Positions 44,117 to 53,700 of a DNA stretch of 64,000 nt are shown piece by piece. The stretch is from NCBI GenBank assembly GCA_965223775.1, contig OZ245021.1, positions 5,580,001 through 5,644,000 of the forward strand. The letters are read 5' to 3'. Made by a program: the position numbers and the translations under genes. This DNA comes from JAJDXW01 sp965223775 (GTDB lineage Bacteria > Pseudomonadota > Gammaproteobacteria > HK1). The first letter of the stretch is position 1. Every line of letters begins with the position of its first letter. The notes beneath the pieces were generated by a model, which was given only the letters and a program-made list of their open reading frames with translations, did no database searches and was not told where the DNA came from.

Positions 44117-44448
44117 TCAACGGCCCTCTCGCAATGGCCGATTCCGGATGTTGGCGCGAGCTCGAGCCCGGGATTTGTCGACGGCGTCGCGAAGGGCCTT
44201 GCCGGCCTTGAACGCGGGCGTCGGCGAGGCGGCGATCGGGATCGTCTCGCCGGTACGCGGGGATTGTGCCCCTTGCGGGCCGGGCGCGCCCCGGTGGTGA
44301 AGGTCCCGAAAGCGGCGATGGAGACGGGCTCCTCGTTCGCGAGACGTTCTCCGATGGCGGCGAAGACGGCGCCGGCCATGCGATCGGCGGTGGCCCTGGT
44401 GAGCGAGAGCTCCACGGCCAGGCGCGCTCCGAGTCCGGCCTCGTTCAT
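44117..44448 (-). pseudogene. frameshifted HU-like gene
   Basis: From ATG 44448 the frame reads MNEAGLGARLAVELSLTRAT, MAGAVFAAIGERLANEEPVS and AAFGTFTTGARPARKGHNPR. The DNA-contacting arm then continues in another frame (TGETIPIAASPTPAFKAGKA, LRDAVDK). The frame change lies near 44255 within aatccccgcgtaccgg. The downstream frame runs about 20 residues beyond the usual HU end. It has the same arm-region organisation as the other HU-like copies. Confidence 0.7.
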
Positions 44449-44744
44449 GTCCTCTTCCCCTGTGATGGCGCGGCGGGACATCCCCCGGTCGACGCACACC
44501 GCTCCTGCTTCATGGTGGCGTCTCTGCGAGAACGGCGCAACGGGGGAGCGGGAGGCCGCGTTGCGCGCCGGCGTCGCTCGGCATGGAGCTGTCCGGGGAG
44601 TGTAACGCGGTGATCCTGGGCTGAGCGTGCGGCCACGAAGCCCGAGCGGGTGTCGCAGCGCCCGAAGCCGACCGGCGCCGGGCGGAGGCGGCGCGCGGGC
44701 AGGCGTTCGAGGAAGGTGAGCGGGAGCCGGGTGAGGTAGAGCCG

Positions 44745-47102
44745 CTATGACGGACCGTCCGGTCTGGGCACGCGGTAGCCGACGCCGCGCTCGGTTTGGA
44801 TGTAGGCCGGCCGCGCCGCGTCGTCGCCGAGCTTGGTCCGGAGCTTCTTCACGAATGTGCGCACCCGCTGCGGATCGTCGCTCTCACGCTGGCCCCACAC
44901 CTGGCGCAGAAGGGAATCGTAGGTCACCGCCCGTCCCGCGCTGACCGAGAGCATGCGCAGCAGCTCGTACTCGGTGGCGGTGAGCGGCACGTCGCGCCCG
45001 GCCACGCTCACCCGGCGCTGCTCGTAGTGGATGGCGAGCTCGCCGAGCCGGAACGGTTCGGGCTCGGCCCGCCGGCGCAGCGCCGCGCGAACCCGCGCGG
45101 TGAGCTCGGTCGGCGAGAAGGGTTTGACGATATAGTCGGCGGCGCCTGCCTCGAGCGCCCGCGCGACGGTCTCGTCCCTGCCGTAGCCGGAGATGAAGAT
45201 GACCGGCAGGTCGGCGAGCTCGGGCACGCGTTCCATCAGCTCGATGCCGTCGGTCCCGGGCAGGATCAGGTCCATCAGGACCAGCTCGGGCTTCTCCGCC
45301 CTGACCAGCCGGGACACCTCCTGCGGTTCGCCGGTGACCAGCGGCGCGTAGTCCGCCTCGGCGAGCGCGTCGCGCACGTAGCGCAGCGTCTGCGGGTCGT
45401 CGTCCACCACCAGGATGCGGGTCGGCGCGCGGGCGTTGCCCGAGGCGCGCGCGCCGGTGCGGGACACACCGACAACGGCGGAGGCGTCCCCGGCCACCGG
45501 GATCGTGAAGGTGAAGCGCGCGCCCTGGCCGAGCCCGCCGCTCTCGGCCCGGATGCGCCCGCCGTGCGCCTCGACCAGCCCCTTGCAGATGGCAAGGCCG
45601 AGCCCGGCCGCCCCGGTCCCGCTTTCCCGCTCGCCGCCGGCGAGGCCCGCATGTTTGCGGAAGAGTTGCGGCAGCCGGTCCGGCGCGATCCCCCGGCCCT
45701 CGTCGCAGACCGAGATCGCGACATGCACGCCGTCGCATGCCGCTTCGACCCGGATGGGGGAGGTGTCCGGCGCCTGGCGGGCCGCGTTGGCGAACAGATT
45801 GTTCAGCACCTGCACGATGCGCTCCCGGTCGGCCAGCACCCGGGGCAGGTCGGGCGGCAGGTCGATGCGAACGGCGTGGCCGGCGCCGCCGCTCAGGAAG
45901 GTGGTCCGGGCCCGGTCGACAAGGGCGGGCACGTCCGAGGGCTCGGCGTCGACCGACAGCGTGCCCGCCTCGATGCGCCCGACGTCCAGCAGGTCGCTGA
46001 CCAGCCCGTCCATGTGGTCGGCCTGTTCCTCGATGATGCGGAAGAACTGGCGCGCCTCGGCCGGGTTCACGACCCGCGAGGCGCGCAGCGCGGTGGCCGC
46101 CGAGCCCTTGATCGAGGTCAGCGGCGCGCGCAGCTCGTGGCTCACCAGCCCCAGGAACTCCGCGCGCAGCCGCTCCAGCTCCTCGAGCGGCGCCAGATCC
46201 TGCAGGGTGACGACCATCGAGGCGACCGTGCCGTCCTCGGCATGGATCGGCGTCGCGTTGACCAGCGTCGCGACGCTGCGCCCGTCGGGGACCGAGAGCA
46301 CCATCTCCTCGGCGCGCACCGTCTCGGCGCTGCCGAGCTGCTGTGCCAGCGGGAGCTCGGCAAGCGAGACCTCGCGCCCGTCGGCGCGCCGGCAGCGGAT
46401 GACCTCCAGCAGCTGCTCCGGACCGCTGCCCGGGGTGCGCAGGACCTCGGCGATGCGCCGCGCCTCGCGGTTGAACGACACCGCATGGCCGGTTCCGGCG
46501 TCGAACACCACCACGCCGACCGGCGAGGTCTCGACCAGGGCCTCGAGGTCGGCCCGGGCGCGTCGCTCGTCGCGGTAGGTGCGGGCGTTGGCGATCGCGG
46601 TGGCCGCCTGCGAGGCGAACAGCACCAGGACCTCCTCGTCCTCCTCCGTGAACTCCAGGCCGCCTTCCTTCTCGCCGAGGAAGAAGTTGCCGACATGCAG
46701 GCCGCGGTGGCGCATCGGCGTCGCCTGCAGGGTATTCGAGAAGATGAGGTCCGGCGGATAGCCGAGCGAGCGGATGTATCCGGGGAGGTCCGCCAGCCTC
46801 ACCGCTCCCGGAAGGTTCCGGAGGTGTTCGAAGAGCTGCGGCCCGTGCGGCCAGTCAACGAGTTGGCGGTGCTCGTCGGGCGTGATGCCGGAGCTAACGA
46901 AGTCCTGGACCTTGCCTGCCTCGTCGACGGTCGCGATCAGGCCGTAGCGGGCGCCGGTGAGCGCGCGGGCGCTGTCCGCCACCTCCTGCAGGACGGTCAC
47001 CACATCGAGGCTCGCGCTGATACGCAGAATGGCCGCGCTCAGCCGCGCGATGCGCTCGCGCAGCGCCTCGTTCTCACGTCTCAGATCCCCGGTATCGGTC
47101 AA
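44745..47102 (-). CDS. single-chain sensor histidine kinase-response regulator with DNA-binding domain
   Basis: The 785-residue protein combines a complete two-component system. Residues 25-190 are a GAF domain, 190-300 a PAS domain, and about 310-375 the dimerisation helix with phospho-accepting His322 (LVSHELRAPLTSIKG). Residues 420-535 are the ATPase (NNLFANAARQ, DEGRGIA, GAAGLGLAICKG), 562-670 a receiver with Asp611 (LVLMDLILPG) and Lys660, and 685-780 an OmpR/PhoB winged helix (LTATEYELLRML, GVGYRVPRP). No membrane segment is seen, so it senses a cytoplasmic signal. It starts at TTG 47102 behind GGAGGAG. It is divergent from the giant adhesin and could regulate it directly. A truncated copy lies at 33018-33728. 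Confidence 0.92.
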   Translation of the reverse strand: MTDTGDLRRENEALRERIARLSAAILRISASLDVVTVLQEVADSARALTGARYGLIATVDEAGKVQDFVSSGITPDEHRQLVDWPHGPQLFEHLRNLPGAVRLADLPGYIRSLGYPPDLIFSNTLQATPMRHRGLHVGNFFLGEKEGGLEFTEEDEEVLVLFASQAATAIANARTYRDERRARADLEALVETSPVGVVVFDAGTGHAVSFNREARRIAEVLRTPGSGPEQLLEVIRCRRADGREVSLAELPLAQQLGSAETVRAEEMVLSVPDGRSVATLVNATPIHAEDGTVASMVVTLQDLAPLEELERLRAEFLGLVSHELRAPLTSIKGSAATALRASRVVNPAEARQFFRIIEEQADHMDGLVSDLLDVGRIEAGTLSVDAEPSDVPALVDRARTTFLSGGAGHAVRIDLPPDLPRVLADRERIVQVLNNLFANAARQAPDTSPIRVEAACDGVHVAISVCDEGRGIAPDRLPQLFRKHAGLAGGERESGTGAAGLGLAICKGLVEAHGGRIRAESGGLGQGARFTFTIPVAGDASAVVGVSRTGARASGNARAPTRILVVDDDPQTLRYVRDALAEADYAPLVTGEPQEVSRLVRAEKPELVLMDLILPGTDGIELMERVPELADLPVIFISGYGRDETVARALEAGAADYIVKPFSPTELTARVRAALRRRAEPEPFRLGELAIHYEQRRVSVAGRDVPLTATEYELLRMLSVSAGRAVTYDSLLRQVWGQRESDDPQRVRTFVKKLRTKLGDDAARPAYIQTERGVGYRVPRPDGPS

Positions 47103-47385
47103 GTCACTCCTCCCTCCGATCGGGCCCCTGAGCCCGGTCCGGCGGCGTCCTGGCCGGCTCGCGGGGCGGCCGGAGTCGGCGCCCGCCGGGCCGCGTCCGC
47201 GCGGATTTTATTCGGAATTGGGCAAGAAGTCATGAAAGAAATATAAAACTCGAACAAAAAGACACACCAAGTTCATACGAAATGTGCATCATTGGGCTAA
47301 GGTTTCGGTACCAGTGCCGGTGCAACGGTCGCGCTTGTCCGAGTGGGGGGAATTCGGTGATGCTAAGTTTCGCCGGTACAATTAA
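47103..47385. promoter_or_regulatory. conserved divergent regulatory region, copy 2
   Basis: Nearly identical to 33729-34010, with the AT-rich core gacacaccaagttcatacga. It lies between the sensor-regulator and the pentamer repeat upstream of the adhesin. Promoters for both directions and a binding site for the winged-helix domain would be expected here. A minus-strand -10-like TATATT is visible; a precise promoter could not be fixed. Confidence 0.6.
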
Positions 47386-47590
47386 GAGCCGAGCCGAGCC
47401 GAGCCGAGCCGAGCCGAGCCGAGCCGAGCCGAGCCGAGCCGAGCCGAGCCGAGCCGAGCCGAGCCGAGCCGAGCCGAGCCGAGCCGAGCCGAGCCGAGCC
47501 GAGCCGAGCCGAGCCGAGCCGAGCCGAGCCGAGCCGAGCCGAGCCGAGCCGAGCCGAGCCGAGCCGAGCCGAGCCGCAACTATGGCCTGA
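47360..47590 (+). CDS. short frame through the pentamer repeat (possible phase-variable leader)
   Basis: ATG 47360, preceded by ggggggaattcggtg, opens a 76-residue frame MLSFAGTIKSR followed by AEPSR repeats, ending at 47590. In the paralogous region near 33985 an ATG at the same place is followed by STFAG and a stop, so the initiation site is conserved. With the present 38 repeat units the frame ends before the adhesin. With 36 or 39 units it would run into the adhesin frame; with 37 or 40 it would end at TGA 47746-47748, just before the adhesin GTG. Translation is not demonstrated. Confidence 0.3.
   Translation: MLSFAGTIKSRAEPSRAEPSRAEPSRAEPSRAEPSRAEPSRAEPSRAEPSRAEPSRAEPSRAEPSRAEPSRAATMA
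47386..47575 (+). repeat. 38 perfect tandem copies of GAGCC
   Basis: The pentamer GAGCC is repeated 38 times without a single error over 190 bases. It lies between the divergent sensor-regulator gene and the giant adhesin gene. The paralogous region at about 34012-34020 has only one to two units. Perfect arrays of this length are prone to slipped-strand mispairing, and five is not a multiple of three, so unit gain or loss changes the reading frame across the array and also the spacing of upstream elements. Confidence 0.97.
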
Positions 47591-47753
47591 CGGTTGCGCC
47601 CGGCCAGCCGGGCGGCGCCCCTCCTGCACCGAACCTTCCGAACGGCCCGGGCGCGGTGGCGCCGGGGACCGGCATTGCCGCGGGCTCGACCCGTCCCCGG
47701 CGTCCGGTGTCGCGCGGGGCCGGGCGCGGTGCGTCCGTGCGCGGCTGACCGCG

Positions 47754-50700
47754 GTGGCGCTCCGCGACGCTCCCCGGCTCTGGCGGTGGTGTCGGCCTGC
47801 ACCCTCGCCGTCCCCCTCGCCCCGCGTGCGAGCGCGGGGCGCCGGACAACGGCCTCCCCGGCCCTCCTGCCCGTCTGAACCGCCCGCCGCCGCGCGCCGC
47901 CCGCGCGGCCGGCTCCTCCTCTCCCTCGCCGCCTTGCTCGTCGCCTGCGCCGCCGTGCTCGGCGCCGCCGCGCCCGCGCAGGCGGACATCCTCGTGGCCA
48001 ATATCAAGAAGGCCACTGCCACGAACTGGAGCATCGGCGCGGCCGGGATGGCCCAGGCATTCACGGCTCCCGCCGGCTATCGCGTGGACAAGATCTACGT
48101 GAAGCTCTCGAACATCAGCGCAAATCATGTGCCGACCGTGACCCTGCGGGCCGCGAACGGCGCGAACGAGCCGGGCGAGACGCTGGCGACCTTGTCCGAG
48201 CCGGCCACGGTCTCGTCGGGCGAGCTGGCCTTCACCGTCCCGAGCGGGGGCGTCGTGCTCCAGCCGGGGACGTACTTCGTTCACCTCACCTATGTGGGGG
48301 GGCTCAGCACCGCCCCCGCCGTAGCGGTAACCTCGGACGACGCCTACGTCGGACAGGCGGGATGGAGCATCGCCAATAGCCAGCTTCTGCGCAAACCAAG
48401 CTCATGGGAGTCGGACTACCGATCTCTCCAAATCGCCGTCGACGGGGCCGGCGTCACTGTCCCCCGGCTCACCGGCGCCGCGATCACCTCGTCCCCGAGG
48501 TCCGGGGTCACCTACATTCGAGGCGAAACGATAGCGGTGAGACTGACCTTCAGCGAGAACGTCGTCGTGACCGGCACACCCCTGGCATCGATCGGGATGG
48601 GCTCGGGGAACGGCGACCGGCGCGGCGCGAAGTATGCCTCCGGGAGCGGTACGAATGTTCTGGTTTTCAACTATGTGGTGACGGCAGACGATGCCGATAC
48701 GGATGGCGTCAGCATCTTCGACAACCCGCTGGCACAGGACGGCAGACCCTCTGCCGGGGTTCAAGGCGGCGGCTCGATCAAGAGTGCATCCACGCAACGG
48801 CCTGCGTTGCTGACCGGGACAGGGGCAAGCAGCAACGGCTCGCATAAGGTGAACGGCGCCAAGGTCCCGCCACCGACGATCACCAACATTGAGATCACCT
48901 CGAGCCCCGGGGCCGACGGGGAGTACGTGACGGGCGACGTGATCGATATAAGGGTGACCTTCAGCGAGAGACTAGATGTCAGCTTTGGTGCCAATTCCGC
49001 TCAGCGGCCGCAACTTAAGCTGAGCGTGGGAGGTAACACGCGGACCGTAAATTTCTCCTATTCCTTAGAGAACGTAAGGACCGCACACGCCGGGCAATTT
49101 CTGTTCACGTACACGGTGGTGGCGGGCGATGTCGATCTCGACGGCGTCAGCGTTCCGGCAAACGGCTTCGGGAGACTCACCACAATAATTGAACGGGCTG
49201 GGACTACCGTAGCTGCCGATCTGACGCATGGCGCCTACACCTCGTTTGGCGACCACAAGGTGAACCGCGTTCCACGCGTCGCCGGCATCAGGATCACCTC
49301 GCCCCCCGGCCCCGACGGGGAGTACACGAGGGGCGAGGTGATCACGGCCACGGTGACGTTCAGCCAGACGGTGAACCAGGACGGTTGGCATGCGATTGTC
49401 AATCCGATTGTAAGGCGTTACGCACCATTTCTCGAGCTGGACTTCGGCGACGGAGAGGGCGGAGGGACACGGGAAGCCAGGACGACTCTTCAAAGCACTC
49501 ACTTCAACAATGAATACGTTATGACACTGGACTATGCGTACAAGGTGAAGTCGACGGACCGGGCCCCCGACGGCGTCGGCATCGTCGCCGACAGCTTGAC
49601 CTACCCCAGTATCAACCGGCTTGTGAGCGGGGCCTCAAGGAGCCTCCCGGTCGCTGAACGCGTGGTCGTCAACCTGGCGCATCCCGCCTATGGCCCCTTT
49701 GCCGACCACAAGGTGTACGGCCCGGAGGTCGCGGGCATAACGCTCTCGGATCCGGGCCCGGACGGCTTCTACAAGGCGGGCGAGACGATCACGGTCACGG
49801 TGACGCTCAAGAGGGCCTTCGCGAGCCTCACCGGCGGGAGTTCGATGTCGCTCAAGCTCAATGTGGGAGAGAACCCGCGCACGGCTTCGTTTTCCACCTC
49901 GTCGGGGTCGGCCGCGACGCTGACGTTCACGTACACCGTGGCGGACGGGGAGCTCGACGCCGACGGCGTGTCCGTCCCCCGGAACGGCTTCAACAAGGGC
50001 ACGGCCGAATTCACGTATTCGGACGGATCGTCATCGTTATTGGGCGATTCGACCCATCGCCTCTACGAGTTCCCCGGCCACAAGGTCGACGGCATCGCGC
50101 CGAAGGTCATCGCCGGCGGCGTGAAGCTCACCTCGGAGCCGGGCGAGGACTACCGCTACGTGACGGGGAACTCCATCAAGGTGACGGTGACCTTCGACGA
50201 GGCGATGAAGGTCGAGGGCGCGCCGTCGGTCAAGCTGATGGTGGGGACGACGCAGAGGGAGGCGCGCTACGAGAGCGGCACGGGCACGCCGGCGCTGGTG
50301 TTCGCCTACGCGGTGGGGGCGAACGACCGGGACGATGACGGCGTGGGCGTGGTGGCCGGGAGCCTGGCGGGGACGGTCACGGACCTCGCGGGCAATCCGG
50401 TGGCGGGCGGGCATGGCGGGGTCGAGGGCGGCTCCAGGCACCGGGTGAACCCCCCGCGCCGGCCGTTCGTGAAGTCCGTTTCGATCACCTCGGACCCGGG
50501 CGCCGACGGGCACTACGTGGAGGACGACGTCATCGAGGTGACGGTGGAGTTTTCCGAGCCGGTGCTGGCCATCGTCCACGGCTCGCAGAATCATAACCGG
50601 CCGCTGCTCGCCCTGGAGATCGGCGGCCGGCGCCTGCACGCGGTGCTCTGGGGAAACACCCGCGCCGCGAAGACGCTGGTGTTCGAAGCCTATGTCCAGC

Positions 50701-53700
50701 CGGGCGACACCGGGCCGGTGCGCATCGGGGCGAACAGCATCCGCTTGAACGGCTCGCTCATCCAGGGGGCGGGAGGAGCATTGAAGGGCTTGCCCGCCCT
50801 GCTGGACCATGCGGCGGTGCCGGACACCGGCGACCACAAGGTCGGACTCAGGCCGGTCGTCACGAATGTGAAGATCACCTCGGACCCGGGGGCGGACGAA
50901 ACCTACACGAGCCCGGACGTGATCGAGGTGACGGTGACCTTCGACCAGGCGGTGACTGTGGTTGGGGGCGTGGCCCTCAATCTGACTGTCGGCAACAAGG
51001 AGCTCCCTATCCCGTTAATTCGCGGCTCGGGCGGGACGGCGCTGGTGTTCGATGTCTCTTTTTCGGCGACCGAATTCGACGCCGACGGCGTGAGCATCGC
51101 CGCGAACAGCCTGCGTCTCCTTGGCCCCGCGACGCTGCGCAACGCGGCGGGCGTCGACGCGGTGCTGGACCACCCGGCGGTGCCGGCCGACCCCCGGCAC
51201 CGGGTCAACGCGGCGCCGCATGCGCCGAAGGTCCAGAGCGTTGCGATCACCTCGGACCCGGGGGCGGACGAAACCTACACGAGCCCGGACGTGATCGAGG
51301 TGACGGTGACCTTCGACCAGGCGGTGACTGTGGTTGGGGGCGTGGCCCTCAATCTGACTGTCGGCAACAAGGAGCTCCCTATCCCGTTAATTCGCGGCTC
51401 GGGCGGGACGGCGCTGGTGTTCGATGTCTCTTTTTCGGCGACCGAATTCGACGCCGACGGCGTGAGCATCGCCGCGAACAGCCTGCGTCTCCTTGGCCCC
51501 GCGACGCTGCGCAACGCGGCGGGCGTCGACGCGGTGCTGGACCACCCGGCGGTGCCGGCCGACCCCCGGCACCGGGTCAACGCGGCGCCGCATGCGCCGA
51601 AGGTCCAGAGCGTTGCGATCACCTCGGACCCGGGGGCGGACGAAACCTACACGAGCCCGGACGTGATCGAGGTGACGGTGACCTTCGACCAGGCGGTGAC
51701 TGTGGTTGGGGGCGTGGCCCTCAATCTGACTGTCGGCAACAAGGAGCTCCCTATCCCGTTAATTCGCGGCTCGGGCGGGACGGCGCTGGTGTTCGATGTC
51801 TCTTTTTCGGCGACCGAATTCGACGCCGACGGCGTGAGCATCGCCGCGAACAGCCTGCGTCTCCTTGGCCCCGCGACGCTGCGCAACGCGGCGGGCGTCG
51901 ACGCGGTGCTGGACCACCCGGCGGTGCCGGCCGACCCCCGGCACCGGGTCAACGCGGCGCCGCGTGCGCCGAAGGTCCAGAGCGTTGCGATCACCTCGGA
52001 CCCGGGGGCGGACGAAACCTACACGAGCCCGGACGTGATCGAGGTGACGGTGACCTTCGACCAGGCGGTGACTGTGGTTGGGGGCGTGGCCCTCAATCTG
52101 ACTGTCGGCAACAAGGAGCTCCCTATCCCGTTAATTCGCGGCTCGGGCGGGACGGCGCTGGTGTTCGATGTCTCTTTTTCGGCGACCGAATTCGACGCCG
52201 ACGGCGTGAGCATCGCCGCGAACAGCCTGCGTCTCCTTGGCCCCGCGACGCTGCGCAACGCGGCGGGCGTCGACGCGGTGCTGGACCACCCGGCGGTGTC
52301 GGCCGACCCCCGGCACCGGGTCAACGCGGCGCCGCGGGTCACGGGCGTCGCGATCACCTCGGACCCGGGGGCGGACGAGACCTACATGACCGGGGACCGG
52401 ATCGAGGTGACGGTGACCTTCGATCAGGCGGTGACTCTGGATGGGTATGCGTTCGTCCTGGTGAATATCGGAGGTACGGACTGGCCCCTCGATTACGAAA
52501 GCGGCTCGGGCACCGACGCGCTGGTGTTCGCTAGATCTGTTCCGAGGGATGGCACGCTCCCGACCGACTCCGACGACAACGGCATCAGCATCGGCAGGGA
52601 CAGATTGTTTCTGGGCACCGGCGCGACGCTCCAGGGCGCGGGAGGCGCCACCGCGGAGCTGGGCCACCGGGCGCTCCCCGACGACCCCCGGCTTCGGGTC
52701 AACGTCTCGGACGTGATCTCCATCGAGGCGGACGGGTCCGAGGTCGAGGAGGGAAGCCCGGTCCGGTTCACGCTGGCGCGGAACGGTGCGGCGGCGGCGG
52801 CGCTCACGGTGACGGTGACGGCGGTGGATCCGGGGAGCGCGCTCGCGGGGACGCCGCCGGAGACGGTCACGTTCGGGGCCGGGGCATCGACGGCGCCGTG
52901 GTCGGCCGATACCAGCGCCGATCCCGGGCCCGGGCCGGCGAGGCGGGTGACCCTCACGGTCGCCGAGGGCGAGGGGTACTACGTCTCCGGGACGCATGGC
53001 ACGGCGTCGGTGACGGTCCGCGACGCGGTTCCCGCCGCGCCGCCGCGGGTCGCCGGGGTGGAGGTGAGCTCGGGCGCGGACCGGACCTATGCCGCGGGCG
53101 ATGTGGTCGAGGTGACGGTGACGTTCGACCGGCCGGTGAAGGTGGACACCGGGGGCGGGACGCCGTCGGTGGTGCTGCGCATCGGCGGCCGGGAGAGAGT
53201 GGCCGCGTACGCGGCCGGCTCGGGCGCGCAGGCGCTGGCGTTCCGCTACACGGTCGGCGACGGCGAGGAGGCGGGCGGCATGCAGGTCGAGGCGCTGCGG
53301 CTCGACGGTGCGACGATCCGCGACGGCTGGGGCAACGACGCCGAGCGGTCGTTCCATGTCCGGCACTTCGCCGGGGTCGGGTTCGACGGCACGGCGCCGG
53401 CGATCGTGATCCTGCAGGTCGTCTCGACGCCGGGCGGGTGGGCCTACCGGGCGGGCGAGGCGATCGAGCTGCGCGCGCTGTTCGACGGGCCGGTGACGGT
53501 GGACACGGCGGGCGGGACGCCGTCGGTGGCGCTCGACGTGGGGGGCGCGGCGCGGGACGCGGTGTACGTGCGCGAGGGGTCGGGTGAGGACACCCTGCTG
53601 CTGCGCTACGAGGTCGTGGACGGCGAGCAGGACGCGAACGGCTTCAGCGTCGCGGCGAACGCGCTCGCGGCGAACGGCGCGGCGATCGAGGACGCGGCGG

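Noticed and set aside
29010..44448. Programmed frameshifting in the HU-like genes
   Set aside because: The breaks lie at different places in the two copies and no slippery heptamer is evident; decay is simpler.
44796..47246. Plus-strand open frame of 816 codons
   Set aside because: Antisense to the sensor kinase-regulator gene.
47363..48064. Minus-strand frame with long GSARL repeats
   Set aside because: It is only the translation of the pentamer array on the other strand; no start signal or domain.
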